64,000 bases of DNA from Nonlabens tegetincola (GTDB lineage: Bacteria; Bacteroidota; Bacteroidia; Flavobacteriales; Flavobacteriaceae), in assembly GCF_002954355.1 (NCBI RefSeq), contig NZ_MQVV01000016.1, forward strand, positions 186,001-250,000, given 5' to 3'. The position numbers were made by a program, and so were the translations under genes. The notes under the pieces were generated by a model. It searched no databases. It was not told the DNA's origin and saw only the letters and a list, made by a program, of their open reading frames with translations. Positions 42,986 through 52,762 of the stretch are shown here, piece after piece (position 1 is the first letter of the stretch; every line of letters starts with the position of its first letter).

Positions 42986-43552
42986 CTATTCCTTGATACG
43001 CTCGTGATAAGCTCCTTTTTCTGTATCGATTCTTATCTTATCACCTTCATTAATAAATAAAGGAACCATTACTCGTTCACCTGTTTCTACGGTAGCTGGT
43101 TTTGTAGCGTTTGTTGCTGTGTTACCTTTTACACCAGGCTCTGTCGCTGTAACTTCTAATATTACATATTGAGGCATATCAACTGAAAGTGGTGAGTCGT
43201 CCTCTGTATTAATTTGAATTTTCACATTTTCACCTTCCTTAAGAAGACCAGGAGCATCTAGACTACTTTCAGGTAGCTGGATTTGCTCATAGGTATCAGT
43301 ATTCATAAAGTGGTAGGCTTCACCATCATTATACAAATACTGGAATGTATGAGTTTCAACACGGATTTCATCAATTTTATGACCTGCAGAAAAGGTATTA
43401 TCGATAACCTTACCAGTAGTTACACTTTTAAGTTTTGTTCTTACAAATGCTGGTCCTTTACCAGGTTTTACGTGTAAAAATTCAATGATTTTGTATATAT
43501 CGTGATTATAACGTATACATAATCCTTTTCTAATGTCGCTTGTATTTGCCAT
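42986..43552 (-). CDS. efp: Elongation factor P
   Basis: 188 residues, three-domain EF-P. KPGKGPAF puts the modified-lysine position at Lys32; the C-terminal is TEKGAYHERIKE. EF-P rescues ribosomes stalled at polyproline. Placed within the lipid A operon between lpxA and lpxD2 (6- and 0-base gaps), an order found in Flavobacteriaceae. No epmA/epmB-like modification gene is nearby. Confidence 0.95.
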   Translation of the reverse strand: MANTSDIRKGLCIRYNHDIYKIIEFLHVKPGKGPAFVRTKLKSVTTGKVIDNTFSAGHKIDEIRVETHTFQYLYNDGEAYHFMNTDTYEQIQLPESSLDAPGLLKEGENVKIQINTEDDSPLSVDMPQYVILEVTATEPGVKGNTATNATKPATVETGERVMVPLFINEGDKIRIDTEKGAYHERIKE

Positions 43553-43558
43553 ATATTC

Positions 43559-44344
43559 TTAATTGTTGCGCACGTATCCTCTCATGATACCTCGCTTAGA
43601 GTTTTTAATAAATTCTATAATTTCATCACGCTCGTTTGAAGCGCTCATTTCTGCCTCGATAATTTGAACCGCTTGTGAAACGTTATAGTTCTTTTGATAT
43701 AAAATGCGATAGATATCTTGAATCTCTCGTATTTTTTCTAGTTCAAAACCTCGTCTTCTTAATCCTACCGAATTAATACCTACATAACTTAGAGGTTCTC
43801 TACCTGCTTTAACGTATGGTGGTACATCTTTACGCACCAACGATCCACCGGTAACAAATGCATGATTCCCTATTTGACAGAATTGTTGAACGGCCGCCAT
43901 TCCCGCAAGCACCACGTGATCTCCTACGGTTATATGACCTGCGAGTGTACTGTTATTTGAGAAAATACAATTATCTCCTACAACACAATCATGTGCAATA
44001 TGGCAATAAGCCATAATCCAACAATTTTTACCAATGATAGTTTTCATTTTATCACTAGTACCACGGTTAATCGTTACGCATTCTCTAATGGTAGTACCAT
44101 CTCCTATGACAGTGGTAGTTTCTTCATCTTCAAACTTCTTATCCTGCGGTATTGCAGATATAACTGCTCCTGGAAAAATGCTTACATTTTTACCTATGCG
44201 GGCACCTTCCATGATAGTAACGTTTGATCCAATCCAGGAACCTTCACCTATTACTACATTGTTATGAATAGTAGCAAATGGTTCAATGACTACATTTTTT
44301 GCAATTTTTGCTCCTGGATGTACGTATGCTAAAGGTTGATTCAT
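43559..44344 (-). CDS. lpxA: UDP-N-acetylglucosamine acyltransferase
   Basis: 261 residues of left-handed beta-helix (IEPFATIHNNVVIGEGSWIGSNVTI), with the catalytic His in MAYCHIAHDCVVGDN, and a C-terminal helical part (RRRGFELEKIREIQDIYRILY). LpxA makes UDP-3-O-acyl-GlcNAc, the first step of lipid A. Directly abuts lpxC-fabZ with no gap, so the genes are translated together. Confidence 0.95.
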   Translation of the reverse strand: MNQPLAYVHPGAKIAKNVVIEPFATIHNNVVIGEGSWIGSNVTIMEGARIGKNVSIFPGAVISAIPQDKKFEDEETTTVIGDGTTIRECVTINRGTSDKMKTIIGKNCWIMAYCHIAHDCVVGDNCIFSNNSTLAGHITVGDHVVLAGMAAVQQFCQIGNHAFVTGGSLVRKDVPPYVKAGREPLSYVGINSVGLRRRGFELEKIREIQDIYRILYQKNYNVSQAVQIIEAEMSASNERDEIIEFIKNSKRGIMRGYVRNN

Positions 44345-45745
44345 TTATTTTTCTTTTGAAATTTGAGCCATAAGCTCTGCTTCGGCACATAAAACGCCGT
44401 TTGCATAAGCATATGCTTGCATGTGAGCAATTCCTCTTCTTATAGGAGTGATTAGATCACATTTAAATATTAAGGTATCTCCAGGTACTACTTTACGTTT
44501 AAATTTAACGTTATCGATTTTCATAAAGAAAGTGAGGTAGTTTTCAGGATCTGGAACGGTGCTTAGAACTAATATACCACCATTTTGAGCCATTGCCTCT
44601 ACTATAAGAACACCTGGCATAACCGGTTGTCCAGGAAAGTGGCCTACAAAAAATGGTTCATTCATAGTCACATTCTTGAGTCCGATTACCTGACTATCAG
44701 TCAAGGTGAAAATTTTATCTACCAACAAGAATGGTGGACGGTGAGGTAACATAGCCATAATTTGATTGACGTCCATAAGTGGTGTTTGATTGACATCAAT
44801 ATCAGGCACATTTTCTCGAATATCCTTTTTTATAATCTTGGCCATTTTCTTTGCAAATTGAGTGTTTACAAAGTGACCTGGTTTTGTTGCAATAACTTTA
44901 CCGCGTATTCTATAACCTATTAAAGCAAGATCACCGATTACATCTAATAATTTATGCCGTGCTGCCTCATTAGGGTGATGTAACTCTAGGTTATCTAAAA
45001 TACCATTAGGTTTTACACTTATATTTTCCTTGTTGAACGCTTTTTTTAAGCTGTTCATAGTTTTCTCAGAAATCTCTTTATCTACATAAACTATCGCATT
45101 ATTAAGATCACCACCTTGAATAAGTCCGTGATCCAGCAACATCTCTAATTCATGTAAAAAGCTAAAGGTTCTTGCTTCTGATATTTCTGATTTAAAATCT
45201 GATAATTTTTCAAGAGTAGCATTTTGAGTACCTAATACTTTAGTACCAAAATCAACCATTGTGGTTACTTGGTATTTATCGGAAGGCATCAAAATAATCT
45301 CGCTACCTGTTTCCTCATCTTTGTAAGAAATGATTTCCTTGACTACAAATTCCTGACGCTTTGCATCTAATTCCTTGATACCAGCCTTTTCAAGAGCTTC
45401 AATAAAAAACTTAGAGGATCCATCCATAATTGGTGGTTCACTACTATTGATTTCTATAAGACAATTGTCTATTTCCAGTCCTACAAGGGCAGCAAGTACA
45501 TGCTCACAAGTATTGATTTGCACTCCTCGTTTATCAAGGGTTGTTCCTCTTTTAGTATCAGTTACATAAGCAGCTAGCGCTTCAATAACTGGTTCTCCTT
45601 CAAGATCAACTCTTTGAAAGGCATAACCATGATCTGCCGGAGCTGGTTTAAATACTAGAGTTACTTCTTTACCTGTATGTAATCCTACACCAGATAAGGT
45701 GACCTCACGGTCGATTGTTGTTTGATTAATGTCTGTGACAGTCAT
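44345..45745 (-). CDS. LpxC-FabZ bifunctional protein
   Basis: 466 residues. N-terminal LpxC (about 1-305) with zinc ligands His82, His264 and Asp268, and [12 protein letters not shown]-terminal FabZ (about 320-466) with [24 protein letters not shown] (His369) and Glu383. The N-terminal half is the committed deacetylase of lipid A synthesis, the other half 3-hydroxyacyl-ACP dehydratase. This fusion is a Bacteroidota hallmark. Linking the two enzymes may match lipid A flux to fatty acid supply. Confidence 0.95.
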   Translation of the reverse strand: MTVTDINQTTIDREVTLSGVGLHTGKEVTLVFKPAPADHGYAFQRVDLEGEPVIEALAAYVTDTKRGTTLDKRGVQINTCEHVLAALVGLEIDNCLIEINSSEPPIMDGSSKFFIEALEKAGIKELDAKRQEFVVKEIISYKDEETGSEIILMPSDKYQVTTMVDFGTKVLGTQNATLEKLSDFKSEISEARTFSFLHELEMLLDHGLIQGGDLNNAIVYVDKEISEKTMNSLKKAFNKENISVKPNGILDNLELHHPNEAARHKLLDVIGDLALIGYRIRGKVIATKPGHFVNTQFAKKMAKIIKKDIRENVPDIDVNQTPLMDVNQIMAMLPHRPPFLLVDKIFTLTDSQVIGLKNVTMNEPFFVGHFPGQPVMPGVLIVEAMAQNGGILVLSTVPDPENYLTFFMKIDNVKFKRKVVPGDTLIFKCDLITPIRRGIAHMQAYAYANGVLCAEAELMAQISKEK

Positions 45746-45750
45746 AATGA

Positions 45751-46764
45751 CTAACGTTTTTCTAGGTCAGTAATGCGTTTTTCGATTTTTGGCAAATTTT
45801 TGAAATACACATAGGAACGATTCCAATCACCGTAATCAAAGGCTGGCGATCCTTGTATATTTGAATTTGATTTTATATTTCTCCCTACTCCACTTTGAGC
45901 TTGGATACCGACATTATCACCTATTGTGATATGCCCTACTATTCCTACTTGACCACCTATCCTGCAATTTTTACCTACCTTGGTAGAACCTGCAACGCCC
46001 GTTTGGGCTGCAATAACCGTATTTTCACCTATCTCTACATTGTGAGCTATTTGAATTTGGTTATCCAACTTGGCTCCTTTCCTTATTATAGTACTACCTA
46101 GAGTAGCCCTATCAATAGTTGAAAGAGCACCTACATCAACATGATCTTCAATAATTACATTTCCTGTTTGTGGTACCTTACTATAAGTACCATCAGGATT
46201 AGGTGAAAAACCAAAACCATCGGCTCCTATCACACAACCAGAATTGATAACTACTCGATTACCGATTACACAATCTGATAATACTTGAGCCGACGAGAAA
46301 ATTACAGAATGATCACCTATTGTAACGTTGTCACCTATATGTGATTGCGGAAAAATCTTTACTCCATCACCTATTTTTACATTCTCACCTATGTAAGCAA
46401 AAGCACCTATATAGACATCATCACCTAGTTGTGCCGTTTCATGAATAAAACTAGGTTGTTCTATACCTGTTTTACTCATTTTGGCCATTTGGTAATATTC
46501 AAGCAATTTTGAAAAAGCCTTATAACTATCTTCAACCTTAATGAGTGTGGTGTCTACCGGCTGTTCTGGCAGGAAGTCTTTATTCACGATAACAGCACTG
46601 GCTTGTGTGTTATATATATAAGGAGTGTATTTAGGATTTGATAAAAAGGACAAGCTTCCTTTTTCTCCTTCCTCTATCTTGGATAATTTACTTAATTCTA
46701 GTTGTTCATCTCCATCTACGATTCCTTCTAGAATGTCAGCTATTTGTTGGACTGTAAACTTCAT
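45751..46764 (-). CDS. lpxD: UDP-3-O-acylglucosamine N-acyltransferase
   Basis: 337 residues. Uridine-binding N-domain and beta-helix hexapeptide repeats; [22 protein letters not shown] carries the catalytic His. It is the first gene of the operon lpxD, lpxC-fabZ, lpxA, efp, lpxD2. A TATTTTTG -7 box lies on the minus strand at 46770-46777, six bases before the start. Confidence 0.94.
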   Translation of the reverse strand: MKFTVQQIADILEGIVDGDEQLELSKLSKIEEGEKGSLSFLSNPKYTPYIYNTQASAVIVNKDFLPEQPVDTTLIKVEDSYKAFSKLLEYYQMAKMSKTGIEQPSFIHETAQLGDDVYIGAFAYIGENVKIGDGVKIFPQSHIGDNVTIGDHSVIFSSAQVLSDCVIGNRVVINSGCVIGADGFGFSPNPDGTYSKVPQTGNVIIEDHVDVGALSTIDRATLGSTIIRKGAKLDNQIQIAHNVEIGENTVIAAQTGVAGSTKVGKNCRIGGQVGIVGHITIGDNVGIQAQSGVGRNIKSNSNIQGSPAFDYGDWNRSYVYFKNLPKIEKRITDLEKR

Positions 46765-46769
46765 TGTGG

Positions 46770-46777
46770 CAAAAATA
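46770..46777 (-). promoter_or_regulatory. -7 box of the lipid A operon
   Basis: TATTTTTG on the minus strand, beginning six bases before the lpxD ATG, so the message would be almost leaderless. No obvious -33 TTG. Confidence 0.4.
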
Positions 46778-46852
46778 AGTAAACTAATGTAATATTAATC
46801 CCGTAGCAACAACATACTCATATTGTGTTATCCACAATAAAACAAAAAAATA

Positions 46853-48082
46853 CTATGAATTATCCTTTAATTTAGGATGACAGTAGTAATGTTTTTGAGC
46901 AACTTTGGTAAGAGCTTTGAAACTATCTTCTTTAGTTACTTTAAGTAATTCCTTAACCTTTCCTGTTTTGGTGAGAATTTTAATAGGGTTCGCTTTCGCG
47001 AAAGCGGTATGCTTAACCACTCCTTGAAAAACGAAATAACTAGCCTGATCCTCAGACAATTTATATTGCTTTTGAAGTTGAATTATTTTACTATTCAATT
47101 TCTTTTCTGAAACAGGAGCATCTCTAAACTTGACTTTGAGTAATTGTCTATTAAGAAGCATATTACTTAATTCCCTGAGCACAAAGTCCTCATGATCGAC
47201 ATTCATTTTAAGCGCAGTAAAAACATCAGTATCATCTAACCTTGCAAACATCTTTAAATCATGAGCACTAGCCTGATCAAAATTTTCTCTAGTAATAAAG
47301 TACTCGATACGGTCTGGTAATGCAACGGCAACTTTGGACTCATACAATTCAACTAATCGCTTGAAAAAAGATTGTAATAAATGCTCGGCAGCGATCCCTG
47401 TTTTATGTAAATACACTTGCCAGTACATAAGCCTGCGCGAAGTCAAAAAATGCTCTATGCTATAAATACCCTTTTCTTCTACTACAAGCTCATCATTAAC
47501 AACATTAAGCATCGCGATAAGCCTAGTACTGTTTATATTTCCTTCTGCAACTCCTGTATAAAAACTGTCTCGTTTAAGGTAATCCAGTCGATCCATATCT
47601 AATTGACTAGAAATTAATTGTAACATAAACGGTCGATGATACTCTCCTTTAAAAATTTTAATAGCAAGCGTTAAACTACCGTTAAACTCCTCGTTAAGAG
47701 CTTGCATAAAATTTAAAGATAGCTGCTCGTGAGTAACACCTTTAACGATCTTATATTCAAGAGCATGAGAGAATGGTCCATGACCAATATCATGTAATAA
47801 AATGGTTTTATAAAGAGCATCCTCTTCCTTATCATCAATCACAACACCTTTAGATCGTAATACTTGGACTGCTTTTTGCATGAGATGCATGCATCCCAAG
47901 GCATGATGGAAACGAGTGTGATGAGCACCTGGGTAAACCAGATAACTTAATCCCATTTGTGTAATTCTACGCAACCTTTGAAAGTAAGGATGCTCAATTA
48001 ACTGAAAGATCTCTCTACTAGGAATAGAAATAAATCCATAGATAGGATCGTTTAATATTTTAAGTTTGTTTTGTTGTTTCAA
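46853..48082 (-). CDS. HD-domain phosphohydrolase
   Basis: 409 residues. HTRFHHALGCMHLM and LLHDIGHGPFSHALE carry the HD-domain metal ligands, as in dGTPase/SAMHD1-like YdhJ proteins. Substrate unknown, possibly dNTPs. The gene is divergent from porX with 31 bases between the starts. The palindrome at 46991 codes for AFAKA near the C-terminus (KHTAFAKANP). Confidence 0.85.
   Translation of the reverse strand: MKQQNKLKILNDPIYGFISIPSREIFQLIEHPYFQRLRRITQMGLSYLVYPGAHHTRFHHALGCMHLMQKAVQVLRSKGVVIDDKEEDALYKTILLHDIGHGPFSHALEYKIVKGVTHEQLSLNFMQALNEEFNGSLTLAIKIFKGEYHRPFMLQLISSQLDMDRLDYLKRDSFYTGVAEGNINSTRLIAMLNVVNDELVVEEKGIYSIEHFLTSRRLMYWQVYLHKTGIAAEHLLQSFFKRLVELYESKVAVALPDRIEYFITRENFDQASAHDLKMFARLDDTDVFTALKMNVDHEDFVLRELSNMLLNRQLLKVKFRDAPVSEKKLNSKIIQLQKQYKLSEDQASYFVFQGVVKHTAFAKANPIKILTKTGKVKELLKVTKEDSFKALTKVAQKHYYCHPKLKDNS
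46991..47006. repeat. CGCTTTCGCGAAAGCG palindrome, copy 10 (in a coding region)
   Basis: Exact 16-base palindrome in the HD-hydrolase gene, coding AFAKA. Confidence 0.93.
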
Positions 48083-48113
48083 ACGACAGGCATTTTAAAG
48101 CAAAGATACTAGT

Positions 48114-49664
48114 ATGAATAATATCAAAATATTATGGGTAGATGACGAGGTAGATTTATTAAAACCTCACATACTCTTTTTAGAAAGTAAAGGTTACAAA
48201 GTTGATACTCGCGTGAGCGGCACAGAGGCCATTGAAGCTATTGATGAGGACAACTATGATATTGTTTTTCTTGATGAAAATATGCCTGGACTTACAGGGC
48301 TAGAAACTCTTACAGAGATAAAAGAAAAACAATCACAGCTTCCTGTCATCATGATCACTAAAAGTGAAGAGGAATACATCATGGAAGAAGCAATAGGAGC
48401 AAAAATTGCTGACTACCTTATCAAACCTGTGAACCCTAATCAAATATTACTGTCGGTAAAAAAGAATCTGGATCACTCAAGGTTGATTAATGAGAAAACA
48501 ACTAGTGATTACCAAAAAGAGTTTCAAAAAATATCAATGGAATTATCCATGATCAATTCCTATGAAGAATGGGTAAAGCTTTATCAAAAACTACTTTATT
48601 GGGAAATAGAATTAGAGGATATTGAGGATAGTGGTATGAGAGAAATATTAAATGCTCAAAAGACCGAAGCAAATCATCAGTTTTGCAAATTTATCGATCG
48701 TAATTACCCAGAATGGTTTGAAGATGAAGAAGAAGCTCCTTTATTAAGTCATCAATTATTTAGGAAAAAGGTTGTCCCTTCTTTAAAAAACAAGGAACAG
48801 GTTTTATTTGTAGTTATTGACAATTTAAGGTATGATCAATATAAAGCTTTTGAAGGGCTAGTTAACAATCATTATAAAAAACAACAAGAAGAAACATACT
48901 GCTCCATTTTACCTACAGCCACTCAATACGCTAGAAATGCCATATTTAGTGGTTTAATGCCTGAAGATATGAAGAAACGTCATCCAGAATATTGGAAAGA
49001 TGATACTGATGAAGGCGGTAAAAATATGCACGAGGCAGACTTTCTAGAAGCTCAGTTAAAAAGATTAAGATTAGATGTAAGTTGGCAATATCATAAAATC
49101 ACCAACGAAAATAACGGGAGAAAACTTGCAGATAATTTTAAATCTCAAAAAGATAACGACCTTACCGTTGTGGTCTACAACTTCGTCGATATGCTCTCTC
49201 ATTCTAAAACTGAAATGGAGGTTATAAAAGAACTAGCTAGTAATGACAAAGCATACCGTTCCTTAACCTTAAGTTGGTTCAAAAATTCACCTTTACTAGA
49301 AATCATACAACGTGCGCAGCAATTGGGTATGAAACTAATCCTAACCACTGACCACGGTACGATAAATGTGACAACACCTAGTAAAGTAATTGGTGATAAG
49401 AATACGAGTTTGAATTTGAGATACAAAACAGGTCGTAGTTTAACATATGAAGACAAAGATGTTCTGGCAGCTCAAGACCCAGCTACTATAAAACTTCCTA
49501 AGATCAACATGAGTAGTAGTTTCATTTTTGCCAAAGGAGATTTATTTTTTGCTTACCCTAATAATTACAATCACTACGTGAGTTATTACCGTAATACATA
49601 TCAACACGGTGGTGTGTCTATGGAAGAAATGTTAATACCAGTAGCAACTTTTGAACCTAGATAA
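48114..49664 (+). CDS. porX: PorX response regulator with PglZ phosphatase domain
   Basis: 516 residues. N-terminal receiver domain with phospho-accepting Asp54 (FLDENMPG), a helical linker and a PglZ-type alkaline-phosphatase-like domain from about residue 200 (VIDNLRYDQYKAFE, YSIL-like SILPTATQYARNAIFSGLMP, TTDHGTINV). PorX with the kinase PorY controls T9SS genes; PglZ hydrolyses cyclic oligonucleotides. porY is not in the window. The start codon of tsaE overlaps the stop by one base. Confidence 0.92.
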   Translation: MNNIKILWVDDEVDLLKPHILFLESKGYKVDTRVSGTEAIEAIDEDNYDIVFLDENMPGLTGLETLTEIKEKQSQLPVIMITKSEEEYIMEEAIGAKIADYLIKPVNPNQILLSVKKNLDHSRLINEKTTSDYQKEFQKISMELSMINSYEEWVKLYQKLLYWEIELEDIEDSGMREILNAQKTEANHQFCKFIDRNYPEWFEDEEEAPLLSHQLFRKKVVPSLKNKEQVLFVVIDNLRYDQYKAFEGLVNNHYKKQQEETYCSILPTATQYARNAIFSGLMPEDMKKRHPEYWKDDTDEGGKNMHEADFLEAQLKRLRLDVSWQYHKITNENNGRKLADNFKSQKDNDLTVVVYNFVDMLSHSKTEMEVIKELASNDKAYRSLTLSWFKNSPLLEIIQRAQQLGMKLILTTDHGTINVTTPSKVIGDKNTSLNLRYKTGRSLTYEDKDVLAAQDPATIKLPKINMSSSFIFAKGDLFFAYPNNYNHYVSYYRNTYQHGGVSMEEMLIPVATFEPR

Positions 49665-50089
49665 TGGAATACGCATATACTTTAGATACCGTTAACCAGG
49701 CTGCCAAAAAACTATTAAGAGACCTTAATATAGAACAATCCGTTTTTAATCGTTCTATTATAATTTGTTTTGAAGCAGAAATGGGTTCAGGCAAAACAAC
49801 TTTGATAAAAGAATTGTGCAAAGTACTTAAATCGAAAGATGAGATATCTTCACCGACATTTTCACTGGTAAACGAATATAAGTGCCCATTCGGCGATATT
49901 TTTCATTATGACCTGTACCGAATTAACCAAACAGAAGAGTTGCTCGATCTAGGAATGGAAGATTATATCGACAAAATAGGTATTCATTTTATAGAATGGC
50001 CACAGGTAGCAAAGCCTTTATTAACTGATTTTAAAACAGTTACAATTAATTTTGTAGATTTTAACTCTAGAACGTTTAACATATATTAA
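49664..50089 (+). CDS. tsaE: tRNA threonylcarbamoyladenosine biosynthesis ATPase
   Basis: 141 residues. P-loop EAEMGSGKTTLIKEL (GSGKTT at 41-46), SSPTFSLVNEYK and FHYDLYRINQTEELLDLG with the YRL-like and DLG motifs. TsaE drives the TsaB-TsaD complex that puts t6A on ANN-decoding tRNAs. The 1-base overlap with porX means translational coupling, an order known from Bacteroidota. Confidence 0.93.
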   Translation: MEYAYTLDTVNQAAKKLLRDLNIEQSVFNRSIIICFEAEMGSGKTTLIKELCKVLKSKDEISSPTFSLVNEYKCPFGDIFHYDLYRINQTEELLDLGMEDYIDKIGIHFIEWPQVAKPLLTDFKTVTINFVDFNSRTFNIY

Positions 50090-50193
50090 AAAATTTTAAT
50101 TGAACTTTAGATAAATTGTACTTTATCGATATGCAACACATAAACTATATAACGATTTTTTACTTTCGTTAAACTTTTTTATCATGTAGGAGT

Positions 50194-50224
50194 TTGGTTA
50201 CACGATAAAGTGATTCTACATTTG
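50194..50224 (+). promoter_or_regulatory. Consensus promoter of the 59-residue peptide gene
   Basis: TTG at 50194-50196 within TTTGG, a 20-base spacer and TACATTTG at 50217-50224: both boxes at ideal spacing. The ATG lies 42 bases past the -7 box. Confidence 0.7.
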
Positions 50225-50266
50225 AATCATCTTAATTGAAAACCTAACTATTTAAAACCCTACATT

Positions 50267-50446
50267 ATGAAATCAAGAAAGATTCAAGCCTTCGCATTTT
50301 TAGCATTATTCACAGTATCATTAGCTGGTGCAGCTGTACAGTTCACTCCAGATACTGCTAAAGAAGAAACTTCTAAAACTTCTAAAGAAATCAAGAAGAA
50401 GCGTCTAGGTGAAGTATTAAACAGAGAAAACTTAAGATGGTTATAG
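50267..50446 (+). CDS. 59-residue exported peptide
   Basis: Function unknown. A short reading frame with MKSRKIQAFAFLALFTVSLAGAAVQ as a signal peptide (cut near AGA-A), and a mature part of about 34 residues that is strongly basic at the end (KEIKKKRLGEVLNRENLRWL). It has its own consensus promoter and its own strong terminator, so it is expressed as a single small message between tsaE and the next membrane gene. No lipobox. Could be a secreted peptide or a small membrane-linked factor. Confidence 0.7.
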   Translation: MKSRKIQAFAFLALFTVSLAGAAVQFTPDTAKEETSKTSKEIKKKRLGEVLNRENLRWL

Positions 50447-50464
50447 TACTATCTACTCTTTTAT

Positions 50465-50503
50465 AAAAAAATCGGTTACTGAATAAGTAACCGATTTTTT
50501 TTT
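50465..50503 (+). terminator. Terminator of the 59-residue peptide gene
   Basis: AAAAAAATCGGTTAC-TGAATAA-GTAACCGATTTTTTTTT: 15-base arms with T-run. Ends the small message. Confidence 0.88.
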
Positions 50504-50552
50504 GAATTACTTTTTTTGACTAATTTGCAGCAACTAGTCATTAAACCTATAA

Positions 50553-51035
50553 ATGTCCAACAACTCTACCAATAAGAAAAGAAAGGTATTAGGTGGTAAT
50601 ATCATTATCGTCTTTCTTGCAAGTCTACCTTATCTTTTTCATTTCTATCAATTTGTTGATGCAGAAGATTATGTTGATTCAGATTTCGTAAACTCTCTTA
50701 CTGAACCATTTGGAGGAGATCTCTATGTTGCACTTTGGGTGTTTTTTCAAAAACTATTTCCTTTTTTAATAACCTTAATTTGGTTTTTAACCTGTAAACA
50801 TTGGTGGTATCATGCCATATTAATACCTATGGGAATGTATGCCATACAAGTATATACTGTATTAGACCCATCTATTGAGTTTGTAGATCAAAGAGACTTA
50901 TATTTTATGGTACCCGTAGTTATAGGTGCCATCTTTTTAAGTTATACAGCAAGAGACATCGTGAGAGCAAGACTTGATGAACAAGGTTCTAAATTAGACG
51001 AGGAAATGCACAAGCCATCCGATAAGTGGATCTAA
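50553..51035 (+). CDS. Conserved membrane protein, 160 residues
   Basis: Not assigned to a family. About four membrane spans (IIIVFLASLPYLFHFYQF, VFFQKLFPFLITLIWFLTC, WWYHAILIPMGMYAIQVYTVL, YFMVPVVIGAIFLSYTA) and a charged C-terminus (DEQGSKLDEEMHKPSDKWI). I recall similar proteins in Flavobacteriia just ahead of alanine dehydrogenase, but no function. The next gene starts 13 bases downstream. Confidence 0.7.
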   Translation: MSNNSTNKKRKVLGGNIIIVFLASLPYLFHFYQFVDAEDYVDSDFVNSLTEPFGGDLYVALWVFFQKLFPFLITLIWFLTCKHWWYHAILIPMGMYAIQVYTVLDPSIEFVDQRDLYFMVPVVIGAIFLSYTARDIVRARLDEQGSKLDEEMHKPSDKWI

Positions 51036-51048
51036 TAGTTTTTATCAT

Positions 51049-52248
51049 ATGTCTAATATCTCTACACCTTTTACAAAAGACCAACTTATACCTCAAGAGG
51101 AGCGATTAGAAATTACTAGAACTAGTAGAGATTTAATCATAGGTATACCTAAAGAAAATCAAGAAATTGAAAGAAGGATTTGTCTCACTCCCGATGCTGT
51201 TGCTGCAATTACAGCACACGGACATAAAATAATTATAGAAAAAGGTGCAGGATTAGGAAGTAATTTTACCGATCAAGATTACATAAATGCTGGTGGAGAA
51301 ATCACATCAGACAAAAATAAAGTCTTTTCTTGTCCCATGGTCCTCAAAGTTGCTCCACCATCTTTAGATGAGATAGACTTATTAAAGCCTAATGCAACTT
51401 TGTTTTCTGGTCTTCAATTAAAAACTAGAAGTAAAGCATATTTCAAAAAACTTGCCTCAAAAAAAATCACAGCTCTTGCTTACGAATTCATAACCGATGA
51501 ATCGGGAAGATTTACAGCCGTAAATGCGCTTAGGGAGATATCAGGAATTGCATCAGTATTGATAGCTTCGGAGCTACTAGCAACTGGATCAAATAGAACC
51601 GGTCAGTTATTTGGTAATATTACAGGTGTTCCTCCTGTTGACGTTGTAATTCTAGGAGCTGGTGTAATAGGTGAATTTGCCGCAAGAACAGCTCAAGGTC
51701 TAGGTGCCACGATAAAGGTTTTTGATAATTCCATTACCAATTTGAGGAGAATTCAGGATCGTGTAGGTAATCATATCTATACGTCCACTATTCAACCTAA
51801 ATATTTAGCCAAAGCCTTGCGTCGATGTGACGTTGCTATTGGAGCATTAAGTGGTGAAGATCGTACACCTGTGGTAGTATCACAGCCTATGGTGGAAAAT
51901 ATGAAATCGGGTGCTGTAATCATTGATACAAGTATCGATATGGGTGGATGTTTTGAAACCAGTGAATTAACAACTCACTCCTCGCCTACCTATGATAAAT
52001 TTAATATTACACATTATTGTGTACCTAATTTACCTAGTAGATATAGTCGTACAGCAACGATCTCCCTAAGTAATATCTTTACACCTTATCTTCTTAATAT
52101 CGGTGGTGATGGTGGCATTGAACACACATTACGAACCGATAAAGGTTTAAAATGTAGCGTTTATTTATACCACGGTATTCTTACAAATAAATCCGTTGGA
52201 CAATGGTATGACTTACCACATAGCGATGTAAATTTGCTCATCTTTTAA
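51049..52248 (+). CDS. ald: Alanine dehydrogenase
   Basis: 399 residues. N-terminal AlaDh/PNT domain (GIPKENQEIERRICLTPDAV), then the Rossmann part with GAGVIGEFAARTAQGLGA, and the C-terminal GGCFETSE, THYCVPNLPSRYSRTATISLSN. It makes pyruvate and ammonia from alanine, or the reverse, with NAD. Cytoplasmic. Likely operon with the membrane protein before it and the single-span protein after it. Confidence 0.9.
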   Translation: MSNISTPFTKDQLIPQEERLEITRTSRDLIIGIPKENQEIERRICLTPDAVAAITAHGHKIIIEKGAGLGSNFTDQDYINAGGEITSDKNKVFSCPMVLKVAPPSLDEIDLLKPNATLFSGLQLKTRSKAYFKKLASKKITALAYEFITDESGRFTAVNALREISGIASVLIASELLATGSNRTGQLFGNITGVPPVDVVILGAGVIGEFAARTAQGLGATIKVFDNSITNLRRIQDRVGNHIYTSTIQPKYLAKALRRCDVAIGALSGEDRTPVVVSQPMVENMKSGAVIIDTSIDMGGCFETSELTTHSSPTYDKFNITHYCVPNLPSRYSRTATISLSNIFTPYLLNIGGDGGIEHTLRTDKGLKCSVYLYHGILTNKSVGQWYDLPHSDVNLLIF

Positions 52249-52255
52249 ATAAGTT

Positions 52256-52633
52256 ATGAGAAAAATAAGACGATGGGGACTGTACATGAGTGGATTTGCA
52301 ATAGGAATGGTCTTTCTACTATTTTTTTGGACAGGAAAACGCACTCAATGCACTTGGATGCCCGAATCTAGAGTGATAAATGATATAGGTAAAAAATCTA
52401 TAAGATTGTCCCCAGAAGTTAGAGAATTACTTAAAAGTGAACAATTAGACACTTTAAGTATCCAGCTTATTCTTAAATATGGTAATGTTGATTTTTCAAA
52501 ATCAAATACAGATACAATTCCTTGTAATTTTTATCATATTTCTGGTAGAGAAGATTTAAAAAACACCGCACTTTGGGTGCGCAACTGTGATCGTTTTGCA
52601 AGAGTAGAAAAAGTTATAACTACAACGGAGTAG
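52256..52633 (+). CDS. Single-span conserved protein, 125 residues
   Basis: Function unknown. N-terminal membrane span (WGLYMSGFAIGMVFLLFFWTG) with a soluble periplasmic part of about 90 residues containing three Cys (CTW near 38, CNF near 94 and NCDRFA near 114). Start ATG 52256 lies 7 bases after ald, so it is the last gene of that operon. I recall a link with DUF4258 in databases but cannot support it from the sequence. Confidence 0.65.
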   Translation: MRKIRRWGLYMSGFAIGMVFLLFFWTGKRTQCTWMPESRVINDIGKKSIRLSPEVRELLKSEQLDTLSIQLILKYGNVDFSKSNTDTIPCNFYHISGREDLKNTALWVRNCDRFARVEKVITTTE

Positions 52634-52664
52634 AAACTTATCTTTTAAATTGGGATGTATTTAT

Positions 52665-52684
52665 TACGCTTTCGCGAAAGCGTA
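52665..52684. repeat. 20-base perfect palindrome, copy 11 (intergenic)
   Basis: TACGCTTTCGCGAAAGCGTA in the gap between the ald operon and sucC, 79 bases upstream of the sucC -7 box. Confidence 0.95.
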
Positions 52685-52762
52685 GATCAAATAACAAAGT
52701 ACTTTGATAAAACCTTAATAAAATAGGCCTAAATTATACTATCAATTCTAAGGCTCATTTCT

